Notes under the pieces: generated by a model
What the model was told of the DNA's origin: nothing
Seen by the model: only the letters and a program-made list of their open reading frames with translations
The model's database searches: none
Part shown: in pieces, positions 17,618 to 26,745 of the stretch
Layout: each line of letters starts with the position of its first letter
How positions within the stretch are numbered: the stretch's first letter is position 1
Translations under genes and position numbers: made by a program
Assembly (NCBI RefSeq): GCF_009910675.1
Contig: NZ_RSEJ01000041.1
Span: forward strand, 1 to 35,627
From: Photobacterium alginatilyticum
Lineage (GTDB): Bacteria > Pseudomonadota > Gammaproteobacteria > Enterobacterales > Vibrionaceae
Direction: 5' to 3'
DNA length: 35,627 bases

Positions 17618-19150
17618 ATGCGAACATCGCTTTTTTTTCTAGAAACTGAACAATTAGATTCAAGCACTTACGAGAGTGCTGTTGACTCAGCATGGTATGC
17701 CCAGACAGATCTTATTGAGCACTTTTTGAGTACAGATGATGACTATTGGTCATTACGAATCTGGCTTGAAAAAGACAATAGCAACTATTGTTGGTCATCA
17801 TGTACACGCGAGAGTGTTCGTCTTGTACTGTTACGGTCAATTACAGCTCTTGATGATAGAATTAATGATCAAGTTAATGCAATTATCCATCATGATGTGT
17901 TTCAAAAGTTAGAAGCAAGTTGGCGTGGGCTAGCTTATTTAACAGATCAGTTGTTTGAATCTGATACAGAATTAGCATGTAAGATTAAGCTGCTTAATCT
18001 TACATGGAAAGAATTGAGCCGTGATATTAATCGCGCAATTGAATTTGACCAGAGCGATTTTTTTAAGTTGGTTTATAGTAATGAATTCAACATGCCTGGT
18101 GGCGAACCTTTTGGTTTGTTGATTGGTGACTATAAAATATCACATAAACCCATGGTTGACGTTACAGCTAATGATATTGATACCTTAATAGGTATTAGCC
18201 AGATAGCAGCAGCCTCTTTTTCCCCTTTTATTACAGCAGCAGCCCCATCATTATTTGGAGTTAATTATTATTCTGAACTTGCTAGTGTTGCGGATATTCA
18301 GTCGCAATTTTCGCAAGTTGACTATAAAAAATGGCAAAGATTAAGAGAAGTGGAGGATACCCGGTTTTTAGGGTTGGCGATTCCACACATATTGATGCGT
18401 GAACCATACAAAAACAATGGTTCACGTAAAGAAAGTTTTTTCTTCGAAGAGAAAATTGATGATTCTCAATCAGATCATTTGTGGGGGAATGCCGCTTATG
18501 GATTTGCCGCTGTGGCTTTAAAAGCGTTTACAGAGTCTGGTTGGTTTAGCCAAATCCGTGGTTTTCAGGCTGGACAATATAAAAGAGGGCTTGTGTTTAA
18601 TCTTCCGACTTGTGGCTTTAACGCTACGAGACGGATTCAGCAGTGCAAACCCTCTGTCGATTTACAAGTTGGAGATCGGTTGGAAAAACAGCTCTCTGAT
18701 TGTGGATTCATTCCTGTTTCGCCTGTTCCATTTACCGAAAATCTGGTTTTGTTGAGTAACTCATCGGTGAATCAGCCAGGGAGCTATGAATTGGACGGAG
18801 CGCAGGTTAATGCACGGATATCATCAATGTTGCAATACGTAATGTCTGTATCAAGGTTTGCGCACTATATCAAGGTCATGGGGCGTGACAAGGTCGGTGG
18901 ATTTACAACAGCAGAAAGCCTAGAGAGAGAATTTCAGCAATGGCTTTTTAACTACACAACATCGTCAGATGATGCATCGGAGGAAATGTGTTTTCGCTAT
19001 CCATTGAGTGAAGCGCGAATCAAAATAACAGAAAAGTCAGGACAAGTTGGGAATTATTATTCTGTAATTCACTTAAGACCACATTTTCAATTGGATAATA
19101 TGGTTTCTACTATTCGTTTGGTCACTGAGCTATCTCCAAAAATAAGTTAA
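17618..19150 (+). CDS. TssC paralogue (ImpD-like second sheath-family protein)
   Basis: About 510 residues, clearly homologous to TssC: LLRSITALDDRINDQVNAIIHHDVFQKLEASWRGL, FDQSDFFKLVYSNEF, PGGEPFGLLIGDY, ASFSPFITAAAPSLFG, RFLGLAIPHILMREPY and SRFAHYIKVMGRDKVGGF. The first 60 residues differ entirely from TssC, so the N-terminal linker that joins sheath protomers is replaced. The RGAEGGG loop is altered to RGFQAGQYKRGL. ATG at 17618 with AGGG ten bases upstream is preferred over TTG 17615. Some T6SS loci carry such a second EvpB/VC_A0108-family member, called ImpD in Rhizobium. It may be a baseplate-proximal or specialised sheath subunit; the role is not settled by sequence. The DNA is more AT-rich than neighbouring genes. 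Confidence 0.85.
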   Translation: MRTSLFFLETEQLDSSTYESAVDSAWYAQTDLIEHFLSTDDDYWSLRIWLEKDNSNYCWSSCTRESVRLVLLRSITALDDRINDQVNAIIHHDVFQKLEASWRGLAYLTDQLFESDTELACKIKLLNLTWKELSRDINRAIEFDQSDFFKLVYSNEFNMPGGEPFGLLIGDYKISHKPMVDVTANDIDTLIGISQIAAASFSPFITAAAPSLFGVNYYSELASVADIQSQFSQVDYKKWQRLREVEDTRFLGLAIPHILMREPYKNNGSRKESFFFEEKIDDSQSDHLWGNAAYGFAAVALKAFTESGWFSQIRGFQAGQYKRGLVFNLPTCGFNATRRIQQCKPSVDLQVGDRLEKQLSDCGFIPVSPVPFTENLVLLSNSSVNQPGSYELDGAQVNARISSMLQYVMSVSRFAHYIKVMGRDKVGGFTTAESLEREFQQWLFNYTTSSDDASEEMCFRYPLSEARIKITEKSGQVGNYYSVIHLRPHFQLDNMVSTIRLVTELSPKIS

Positions 19151-19167
19151 TTATGAGTGTTTAATAT

Positions 19168-19968
19168 ATGAGTAATATAAGTAGTTTGCTTCAACAAGCC
19201 AAGGTAGTGGAAGCTATCAGGCTTATCGAAAATCAGTTGCAAGAAAAGCCAAAAGATGTGGATCTACGCAGCCAATTTATTGAACTGCTGTGTATTGACG
19301 GGCAGTTAGAAAGAGCGGATAAGCAGCTTAATTTGTTAGTTCAACAGAATCCTGCGTACCTTGTTGGCGCGACAAATGTAAGGCAACTGATTAGGGCTGC
19401 TCAAGCGCGATTAGATTTTGCAAATGGTGCTGCTTCTGCTTCTATTGTAAGGAAAGCAGATGACTCATTATCGGCTTTGGTGATGTTACGATTGGCTCTT
19501 AACGAAAACGATGATATTCAAGTAATTGAAAGTGCAAGGCAATTAGAAGTAAACCGCAATGATGTTGTAATGGTCATCAATGAGATAGAACGAGAAAGGC
19601 TAAGAGATCTTGACGATACTCTGGCGGATTATCTAGAAGTCTTTGGCACTAATGGTCAATATTATTTAGTACCGTTTGACGCATTAATTAGTTTGGAACT
19701 TCAGCCTGTCACCTCATTGATTGAACAGGTTTGGCGTAAGGTTGAAATTGATATCGAAGGTGGGTTGAGCGGTGAAGCCTTTGTTCCTATGACTTATATT
19801 GGTAGTAATACAGGTGCACAAAAGCTTGGCAGAGAAACTGACTGGCTTGCAGTTAATGATACTGGTGTTTGTGTTGGTGTCGGCCAGAAAATGTTTTTGT
19901 TTGGTGATGATGCGTTGTCTTTTTCTCAGATAAATCAACTGAAAACTAAACATATAGCTATGGTATGA
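19168..19968 (+). CDS. tagJ: TagJ / ImpE-family accessory protein
   Basis: A 266-residue protein with an N-terminal TPR-like helical part (LLQQAKVVEAIRLIENQLQEKP, RSQFIELLCIDGQLERADKQLNLLVQQNP) and a C-terminal ImpE domain (GTNGQYYLVPFDALISLELQP, VPMTYIGSN, LGRETDWLAVNDTGVCVGVGQKMFLFGDDALSF). The Pseudomonas homologue HsiE1/TagJ binds the TssB N-terminus and ClpV. In other species ImpE-family genes sit beside impD-like genes, as here. It starts 17 bases after the TssC paralogue. Confidence 0.86.
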   Translation: MSNISSLLQQAKVVEAIRLIENQLQEKPKDVDLRSQFIELLCIDGQLERADKQLNLLVQQNPAYLVGATNVRQLIRAAQARLDFANGAASASIVRKADDSLSALVMLRLALNENDDIQVIESARQLEVNRNDVVMVINEIERERLRDLDDTLADYLEVFGTNGQYYLVPFDALISLELQPVTSLIEQVWRKVEIDIEGGLSGEAFVPMTYIGSNTGAQKLGRETDWLAVNDTGVCVGVGQKMFLFGDDALSFSQINQLKTKHIAMV

Positions 19969-19988
19969 ATTTGAAGGAATAAGGAGCT

Positions 19989-20462
19989 ATGAAACCAACT
20001 CAACAGCTATTGCCGTCATTACTCGATCGATTGATTGATGACTCTCCTGAATTTGGGAATGATGTTATCCAGCCTTTTACATGGAAAGACATGCGCAATA
20101 GCGTTCGGCGTGATTTAGAAAACTTGTTGAATGCAAAAGTGAGTTGGCTCATCTGGCCTAAATGGTGCAAAGAGTTGGATCGCTCGATATTTGCTTATGG
20201 ATTGCCAGACTTTTCGGCAATGCCACTAAGTAGTTCAAATGGACGGCAAGTTTTGTGTCGTATTATTGAAGAAACTATTAGGAAATTTGAGCCCAGATTT
20301 CTTGATGTGACGGTCACGGTTGTAAGTGAGGAACAGCCGTTAGACCGGGTATTACGGCTAAGAATACATGCATTATTCCATGCAATACCGGAACCGGAAG
20401 AAGTGATTTTTGATTCGGAAGTAGAACCGGTTTGCTTGGGTATTCAAATAAATGAGTCATAA
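19989..20462 (+). CDS. tssE: TssE baseplate protein (gp25-like)
   Basis: A 157-residue protein with an AAGGAG ribosome site. Family features are LLPSLLDRLIDD, a DMRNSVRRDLENLLNAK motif, YGLPDFSAM, and the C-terminal gp25 lysozyme-like fold strand DRVLRLRIHALFHAIPEPEEVIFDSEVE. It is a structural relative of T4 gp25 that starts sheath assembly on the baseplate and has no lysozyme activity. The stop is followed by tssF after two bases. Confidence 0.93.
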   Translation: MKPTQQLLPSLLDRLIDDSPEFGNDVIQPFTWKDMRNSVRRDLENLLNAKVSWLIWPKWCKELDRSIFAYGLPDFSAMPLSSSNGRQVLCRIIEETIRKFEPRFLDVTVTVVSEEQPLDRVLRLRIHALFHAIPEPEEVIFDSEVEPVCLGIQINES

Positions 20463-20464
20463 CG

Positions 20465-22294
20465 ATGAGTGATGAGATATTAAAGTACTACAATAGAGAG
20501 CTTGCATATATTCGTCATATGGGTGCTGAGTTTGCGAAACGTTATCCCAAGGTGGCTGGTCGAATAAAGTTGAGTGACGAACATGTAGAAGATCCGCATG
20601 TCTCAAGGTTAATCGAAAGTTTTGCTCTGCTTACTGCTCAGATCCGACAAAACTTGGATGATAGTTTTCCCCAGTTGACTGAGGCTCTGATTGGGCAATT
20701 GTTTCCTGATTACCATGCGACGATTCCGTCGATGGCTATCATAAAGATGACTACGCAGAACATCACCGATAACGGTTTTCTTCTTGCCAAGGGCAGCGCT
20801 GTTGAAAGCCGGGTAAGCGGTTATAAAACATGCCATTTTTCGACATGTTACGATACTCAGCTATGGCCTGTTGAGGTGAGTTTTGCCAGTTTTGAAAATG
20901 CACCGTTTAAAGCGCCCAACCCCAACTTTACGAAACAAGCGAAATCGGTACTGAAGCTAACCCTGAGTGGTGAGTTCGATAATATCGAACTCAAAGTTCT
21001 GGGCATTGAAAAGTTACGTTTCTACCTAAATGGGCAAGCTCAGCTGACCTATTTACTGTATCAACTGATTTTTAAATCTGCCGTTGGCATCTCGATTGCT
21101 GCCAGAGGCCAACAGATAGCGACACAATACCTTCAGCCGCGCCATATTGCGCAAGTAGGTTTTGATGATAATCATGAAGTCGTGCCTTATCAGAAACATA
21201 GCTTTAGCGGCTATCGGTTGCTGGTTGAACATTTTTTGTTCCCGGAAAAGTTTGCGTTTTTTGAGCTGGTTGATCTAGACCCTGATTGGTTCGGTGACAG
21301 TCATGAAATTGATTTGTACATCTATTTTGACGAGACAGCGGATGTGCTGCCCAAGCAGTTAACGGCAGATAACGTACTGCTAGGGTGCACACCAATTATT
21401 AATCTATTCGAGCAGGAACTGGAACCGGTTGCTTTAAAGCCTGGTTATGAAGAATATCCCTTAATACCTCGTTATGATGATGCTGATATATGCGAGGTCA
21501 TTCAGCTAATGAAGGTTGAGGCGTTTGAACAGCATAATAATAGTGTGCCTGTTTCGTCTTTTTATGGTGGCGGAAACAACAACTATCTGGCTGAAAATGA
21601 ATTATTTTGGACGATTCGGCGAGAGCAATCCGACTGGGCTGGTGGGCATGCTGAGCCGGGGTGCGATACTTATCTAGCTGTTATTGAACCTAACGCAGCA
21701 CATTTTAACGTCGATGAATATGAGCATTGGCTGGTTACTGTGAAAGCGTTGTGCAGTAACAGGAACCTTCCCGTACGATTGCCCTATGGTGGCGGGCAGC
21801 CTGCAATGAGTGTGGTTCAACGAACAGATTCGTTGAAGGAGGTTCGATGCTTGACGGCTCCGACGTCGCCGGTACGCCCGAAGCTTCATGAAAGTACTCG
21901 TTGGCAGTTGGCTAAGCATCTGACGCTTAATCAGTTTTCGGGAGAAGCTGGTTTGGTAACGTTGAAAGAAACCTTGAAACTGTATGACTTTGAACAATCA
22001 CCGCAGAGCAAGGCGCTTGTCGAGGCGATCACCGCAATGGAAGTATCGTCAGCCAATGCAAGAGTCGTTCAGAATGGCAGGATTGGGTTCTGCCATGGTT
22101 CAGATATCGAAATTGAATTTGAAAGTAGTGATTTGTCGGGCATGAACTTGTTTTTCTTCGGCTGTGTTCTGAGTCAATTTTTCTCACAGTTTACCGCCAT
22201 AAATAGTTTTACACGTTTGGCAATTCGTATTCGCGGACAATCACGAATTCTTCATTGCTGGCCAGCAAGAGCTGGGGGCAAAGAGTTGCTATGA
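20465..22294 (+). CDS. tssF: TssF baseplate protein
   Basis: A 609-residue TssF (VasA/ImpG family). The N-terminus ILKYYNRELAYIRHMGAEFAKRYPKVAGRI is the family hallmark, followed by HVSRLIESFALLTAQIRQNLDD and PQLTEALIGQLFPDY. The C-terminus contains GFCHGSDIEIEFE and FFGCVLSQFFSQFTAINSFTRLAIR. With TssG it forms the baseplate wedge that replaces T4 gp6/gp7. The stop overlaps the tssG ATG by four bases (ATGA). Confidence 0.94.
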   Translation: MSDEILKYYNRELAYIRHMGAEFAKRYPKVAGRIKLSDEHVEDPHVSRLIESFALLTAQIRQNLDDSFPQLTEALIGQLFPDYHATIPSMAIIKMTTQNITDNGFLLAKGSAVESRVSGYKTCHFSTCYDTQLWPVEVSFASFENAPFKAPNPNFTKQAKSVLKLTLSGEFDNIELKVLGIEKLRFYLNGQAQLTYLLYQLIFKSAVGISIAARGQQIATQYLQPRHIAQVGFDDNHEVVPYQKHSFSGYRLLVEHFLFPEKFAFFELVDLDPDWFGDSHEIDLYIYFDETADVLPKQLTADNVLLGCTPIINLFEQELEPVALKPGYEEYPLIPRYDDADICEVIQLMKVEAFEQHNNSVPVSSFYGGGNNNYLAENELFWTIRREQSDWAGGHAEPGCDTYLAVIEPNAAHFNVDEYEHWLVTVKALCSNRNLPVRLPYGGGQPAMSVVQRTDSLKEVRCLTAPTSPVRPKLHESTRWQLAKHLTLNQFSGEAGLVTLKETLKLYDFEQSPQSKALVEAITAMEVSSANARVVQNGRIGFCHGSDIEIEFESSDLSGMNLFFFGCVLSQFFSQFTAINSFTRLAIRIRGQSRILHCWPARAGGKELL

Positions 22295-23277
22295 AGCTAA
22301 AGAGGATAATTAACCAGTTAGATAAAGATGATTTTTACCAGTCTGTTTATACCTTGCAACGAGTTATGCAAGGGGGATCTTTTCGTGATGAATTGGGAAC
22401 AGATACCTTGCCCAGAAATGAGCAGATACGGTTTTCCGTTTCACAACAGCTGGGTTTTCCTGGTTCAGCTATAGAGAAAATCAACGAAAATACATCCGAC
22501 GATGGTCGAACGCGAATTGATGTCAGTGTCAACAGTATGGGGCTTACAGGGCCAAGTGGCGTTCTTCCGCGCCATTATACCGAGTTACTCATCCAGCGAT
22601 CGCGTCTCAAAGATGTCGCTATCCGTGATTTTTTTGATTTGTTCAATCATCGTCTCATAGCGTTGAACTATCGCGCCTGGGAAAAATACCAATTTCCGGC
22701 TCAGTATGAGCGTTCATTGTCAGGTAACTCGACACCTTCAGATGATGTGCTTCGAGCATTATCAGGCGCTACGCAGGATGCAGAAGTATCACTCGGTGGA
22801 TTGTTTGCACAGCCGATCAGAAAAACCAAGAGCCTTCAGCAAATTTTGATGTTCCTAAGTGGGTGTAAGGTCATGGTTCATGAATTTGTTGGGCGATGGC
22901 TCTTTCTGGAGCATACAGAGCAAACTCGCCTTGCTTCACGTATCGAGCCGGAGGGGCAGCATGCGCAGCTGGGAGTGAGTTCGATCCTGGGTAAGCGGGT
23001 GTGGGATCTTTGTTCAGCCATAGAAATTGAGATTCAACCGAGTGAGCAGGCGAAAGCGATGGAATTGATGACCGAAGGCAGTTTGTTGTCGGTGTTAAAA
23101 AATGTCACTCGTCAGTACGTCCCAGCATCTATTCACGTCAGATGGAAGATTACGACAACGTATCGCAACTTGCCGGTGGCCTGCCTGGGGAGTCATGGTC
23201 CAGGGCTAGGGCTCGGTGGGGCGCTGATGGTAAGAATTGATTCAATGGACAAAGCATTAACCATTCCTGTTGGTTAG
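22291..23277 (+). CDS. tssG: TssG baseplate protein
   Basis: A 328-residue TssG (VasB/ImpH family) from ATG 22291, chosen because it makes an ATGA overlap with the tssF stop and begins MKLKRIINQLDKDDFYQSVYTLQRV. The upstream TTG at 22255 would lie wholly inside tssF. Conserved elements are VNSMGLTGPSGVLPRHYTELL, RDFFDLFNHRLIALNYRAWEKY, FVGRWLFLE, LGVSSILGKRVWD and CLGSHGPGLG. It is a baseplate wedge partner of TssF and TssK. Confidence 0.93.
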   Translation: MKLKRIINQLDKDDFYQSVYTLQRVMQGGSFRDELGTDTLPRNEQIRFSVSQQLGFPGSAIEKINENTSDDGRTRIDVSVNSMGLTGPSGVLPRHYTELLIQRSRLKDVAIRDFFDLFNHRLIALNYRAWEKYQFPAQYERSLSGNSTPSDDVLRALSGATQDAEVSLGGLFAQPIRKTKSLQQILMFLSGCKVMVHEFVGRWLFLEHTEQTRLASRIEPEGQHAQLGVSSILGKRVWDLCSAIEIEIQPSEQAKAMELMTEGSLLSVLKNVTRQYVPASIHVRWKITTTYRNLPVACLGSHGPGLGLGGALMVRIDSMDKALTIPVG

Positions 23278-23312
23278 GTAGATATTTTATATAAAAGGAA
23301 AGGGATCCTTGT

Positions 23313-25925
23313 ATGTCGACAATGACGTTGAAGTCTCTCGTAGACAAACTGGCACCAAATTGCAAATCCTTGCTCGAGTCGAGTGCCGCTCTGTGTAATA
23401 GCCGTAGTCATTTTAGTGTTGAGATCCAACACTGGTTAGCCGTAATGGTTGATGAGCCCAATGGTGATTTATCTCTAATTGCGGATCAGTTTGGTATTGA
23501 AATGGCTGAACTAAAAAATGAGTTGCACCAGGCATTGGAGCAATTTAAAACTGGCAATAGTAATACGCCGGGTCTATCTCCTCATCTCGTTGCGCTATTA
23601 CGTTCAGCCTGGCTGGCTGCGACTATTGAGTTCGACGACCATCAAATTCAGTCCGTCCATCTGGTTTATGCACTACTAAACGATGAAACCATGGGCACCC
23701 TGGTGGTAAGAGGTGCCGGTCAGTTGGAAAGAATCGATCCTTCTGAGTTGCTGTTTGCATGGCCGACTATTTCCGAACAAGGATCACCGGAACAAACTGC
23801 GACTCCTGGCACCGTAAATTCAACACAGGGAAATGAGACTGTAAATCATCAGACACTGGCACAATACACGATTGATCTGACGGAGCAGGCAAAAGCAGAA
23901 GGTATTGACCCAATATTAGGCCGTGATAGTGAAATCCGGCAGATGATTGATATTTTGACCCGGCGGAGGCAGAACAACCCCATCCTGACCGGAGAAGCCG
24001 GAGTGGGTAAAACGGCAGTTGTAGAAGGACTGGCCCAGCGTATTGTATTGGGTGATGTGCCGGAATCATTAATAAATGTCTCGATTCGAGTTCTGGACTT
24101 GGCCTTGCTTCAAGCGGGTGCCGGAGTCAAGGGAGAGTTTGAAAATCGCCTGAAGAGTATTATTAAAGAAGTAAAGCAATCGCCTACTCCTATTATTTTA
24201 TTCATTGATGAAGCACATACGTTAATTGGTAGCGGAGGCCAGGCGGGACAAAATGATGCAGCGAATTTAATCAAGCCAGCTCTGGCCCGAGGGGAGTTGC
24301 GCACTATCGCGGCGACAACCTGGGCTGAGTACAAGAAGTATTTTGAAAAAGATGCTGCTCTTACAAGGCGCTTTCAGGTGGTTAAAGTAGAGGAGCCTGA
24401 TGAAGCAACAGCCGTTGTTATGTTACGTGGCTTGTTACCCGTTATGGAAGCCCATCATAATGTGACCATTACCGATAAGGCTCTTCATGCGGCGGTAACA
24501 TTGTCTAACCGTTACATTAATGGGCGTCAGCTTCCGGACAAGGCGGTCGCATTGCTTGATACAGCTTGTGCCCGGGTTGCAATGAGTCAGGTGGGTACGC
24601 CGGGTAAGGTTGAAGATTTAGATCGCCAGCGTCAGCAGCTTAGTGACGAAATGGCGGTATTGGCCAAGGAAGAAATTACAGGAGACGATCACTCGGCGAG
24701 ATTAGAGAGTTTAAGAAATAGGCTTGTCCAAGTAGAAAGCCAGTATAACGAAATGGAAAATCAGTGGCGTGACGAGAGTAACCTGGTCCAGCAGGCAAAA
24801 GCAATGTCGACCAAGCTGGTGTCCGTTTCCGAGGCGGAATCGCTGGATTTGGAAAAGGCGCAGTTGAAGGAGATTAAGTCAGTACTTGGTGAAAACCCTG
24901 AGCCTATGGTTTTTCTTCAGGTTGATGAAGTACTGGTTGCCGAAGTGATTTCGGATTGGACCGGCATTCCGTTGGGGCGGATGCAGAGTGATGAAATTAA
25001 AACCATTTTGTCGTTAAATGACAGGATGAAAGAGCGGGTTATTGGCCAAGATCATGCGTTGGATCTGATGGGGAAAGTCGTTCAAACAGCAAGAGCACAA
25101 CTGAGCGATGAGCGAAAACCCGATGGCGTGTTTTTATTAACCGGCCCGAGTGGTGTAGGGAAGACAGAGTCAGCACTTGCATTGGCGGAACAGGTATATG
25201 GTAGTGAAGATAATGTAACCATTATCAATATGTCTGAATTTAAAGAGGAGCATAAAGTTTCTTTGCTGGTGGGCTCACCTCCTGGCTATGTCGGGTTTGG
25301 TGAGGGAGGGATCCTTACCGAGGCAGTAAGACGTAAACCATACAGTGTGGTATTGCTCGATGAGATGGAAAAAGCGCACCCTGGTGTTCAGGACATTTTT
25401 TACCAGGTCTTCGACAAAGGTACGCTGAAAGATGGAGAAGGCCGTGATATCGACTTCAAGAATACAATCATTATCATGACCTCGAATGTCGGCACAGAAA
25501 CGACGATGGCCCTCTATGAAGATGAAGCAACCGCACCGGGCCCTGAAGGATTAAAGACGGCGATATATGATGAAATGATGGAGACATTCAAGCCTGCATT
25601 TTTGGGGCGTGTAAATATTGTCCCTTATGTACCCCTCAGCACCGAGGTGCTCGAAAAAATAGTGCACCTACAGTTAGAGCGAATTGGTAAGAGACTGAAC
25701 AATAACTATAGCGCATCATTTAATTATACTGTTGATGTTGTTAATTATTTAAATAATCGTTGTTATGATCCCGGATTTGGTGCAAGAGCGATCCTAAACA
25801 ACCTTCAGAATATATTGTTACCATTAATATCTAAGGTTATTTTAGAAAGATTATCAATAAAAGAAAGTATCAATAACATAGTTGTTGATATTTGCGATGA
25901 TACATATGACGTAAAAATTGATTAG
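23313..25925 (+). CDS. clpV: ClpV (TssH) sheath-recycling AAA+ ATPase
   Basis: An 870-residue Clp/Hsp100 ATPase. The N-terminal domain (1-160) carries the ClpV-type helices that bind the TssC N-terminus. AAA-1 has Walker A GEAGVGKT (about 230) and Walker B ILFIDEAHT. A coiled-coil middle domain spans about 430-540. AAA-2 has Walker A GPSGVGKT (about 612), Walker B VVLLDEMEKAH and pore-loop region GSPPGYVGFGEGG. It unfolds contracted sheath for reuse. An AAGGAAAGG ribosome site precedes the ATG. The last 150 bases are notably AT-rich. A strong hairpin terminator follows. Confidence 0.96.
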   Translation: MSTMTLKSLVDKLAPNCKSLLESSAALCNSRSHFSVEIQHWLAVMVDEPNGDLSLIADQFGIEMAELKNELHQALEQFKTGNSNTPGLSPHLVALLRSAWLAATIEFDDHQIQSVHLVYALLNDETMGTLVVRGAGQLERIDPSELLFAWPTISEQGSPEQTATPGTVNSTQGNETVNHQTLAQYTIDLTEQAKAEGIDPILGRDSEIRQMIDILTRRRQNNPILTGEAGVGKTAVVEGLAQRIVLGDVPESLINVSIRVLDLALLQAGAGVKGEFENRLKSIIKEVKQSPTPIILFIDEAHTLIGSGGQAGQNDAANLIKPALARGELRTIAATTWAEYKKYFEKDAALTRRFQVVKVEEPDEATAVVMLRGLLPVMEAHHNVTITDKALHAAVTLSNRYINGRQLPDKAVALLDTACARVAMSQVGTPGKVEDLDRQRQQLSDEMAVLAKEEITGDDHSARLESLRNRLVQVESQYNEMENQWRDESNLVQQAKAMSTKLVSVSEAESLDLEKAQLKEIKSVLGENPEPMVFLQVDEVLVAEVISDWTGIPLGRMQSDEIKTILSLNDRMKERVIGQDHALDLMGKVVQTARAQLSDERKPDGVFLLTGPSGVGKTESALALAEQVYGSEDNVTIINMSEFKEEHKVSLLVGSPPGYVGFGEGGILTEAVRRKPYSVVLLDEMEKAHPGVQDIFYQVFDKGTLKDGEGRDIDFKNTIIIMTSNVGTETTMALYEDEATAPGPEGLKTAIYDEMMETFKPAFLGRVNIVPYVPLSTEVLEKIVHLQLERIGKRLNNNYSASFNYTVDVVNYLNNRCYDPGFGARAILNNLQNILLPLISKVILERLSIKESINNIVVDICDDTYDVKID

Positions 25926-26038
25926 ATTCATGAGTGCCACAGGTTTAATTGCGACGTAAATCAAAGTCCAAATCATTACTTCTTAAGTCTTATTGTTTTG
26001 GGTGTGATAATTATATTTGTTTGTCATTATATTGTTTT

Positions 26039-26098
26039 CCAAAGAGTATGTGTTTTAATTGTTATGTTTGCAATTAAAAGTAATCTCTTTGGTTTTTT
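26039..26098 (+). terminator. Nested hairpin with T6 tail after clpV
   Basis: An outer stem CCAAAGAG (26039-26046) / CTCTTTGG (26085-26092) encloses an inner stem TTTTAATTG (26053-26061) / CAATTAAAA (26071-26079), followed by six T residues (26093-26098). This probably ends the main tss operon. The 258-base gap from clpV to hcp holds no gene. A weak TTGAAA-N18-ATAAAT arrangement between the hairpin and the hcp start is the only promoter candidate I see for hcp. Confidence 0.7.
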
Positions 26099-26183
26099 AA
26101 TTAAACTCATCATTATAAATGTTGATAGAGTTGAAAATAGAACCCGTTACAGGGATAAATCAGTAATGCTATAGGAGATTAGC

Positions 26184-26675
26184 ATGCAATCAAATACTTA
26201 TTTAAAATATGCCAAAATTAAAGGTGAAGCAACAGCTTCAGGCTTTAAAGATATGATTACTCTCTTGTCAGTAGACTGGAGCGTGGGTCGTGAAATTACT
26301 GCTTTTACTGGTACTCAGCAGGATCGTGAAGCCAGCTCTGCGCGCCTATATGATATGACTATTACTAAGCTTCAGGATAAAGCATCAACATTATTATTCA
26401 GAGAAGCAACTATCGGTAAAGGGGAGACTGCAGAGTTCTATGTTACTAAACAAGGAGGGGGGCAAGTTGAAGAGATCATGAAAATTGAGCTGACTAATGC
26501 GATGATATCTAATTATAGTGTGTCAATTCAAGATGATCGTCCTATTGAAACTATTACTATTTCATATACCGAGATGGAAATGACAGTACATCCAACAAAT
26601 GATGAGAACATGCTTCAGCCTAAACTTGTATATAAATACAGTGGTGTGTATGGGCATTCAACGAATCAAGAGTAG
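26184..26675 (+). CDS. hcp: Hcp (TssD) tube protein
   Basis: A 163-residue Hcp with an AGGAG ribosome site. It fits the family: YLKYAKIKGEA, DMITLLSVDWSVGREI, ASSARLYDMTITKLQDKASTLLF, GKGETAEFYVTKQGG and ISNYSVSIQDDRPIETITISYTEMEMT. Length is normal with no C-terminal toxin extension. Hcp hexamers stack to form the expelled tube. It is separated from clpV and vgrG by hairpin terminators, giving it its own transcription unit and probably the highest expression. A G6 run occurs at 26457-26462. Confidence 0.95.
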   Translation: MQSNTYLKYAKIKGEATASGFKDMITLLSVDWSVGREITAFTGTQQDREASSARLYDMTITKLQDKASTLLFREATIGKGETAEFYVTKQGGGQVEEIMKIELTNAMISNYSVSIQDDRPIETITISYTEMEMTVHPTNDENMLQPKLVYKYSGVYGHSTNQE

Positions 26676-26691
26676 GTTATGTTGAATTGTG

Positions 26692-26717
26692 ACGGGATAG
26701 TTTATTTATCCCGTTTT
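26692..26717 (+). terminator. Hairpin terminator/attenuator between hcp and vgrG
   Basis: ACGGGATA (26692-26699) pairs perfectly with TATCCCGT (26707-26714) around a seven-base loop, with TTTT at 26714-26717. It lies 17 bases after the hcp stop. It would let hcp be made in excess of the spike protein while permitting read-through to vgrG. Confidence 0.68.
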
Positions 26718-26745
26718 CAATATTTTGAAATTGGTTTGATAAATA

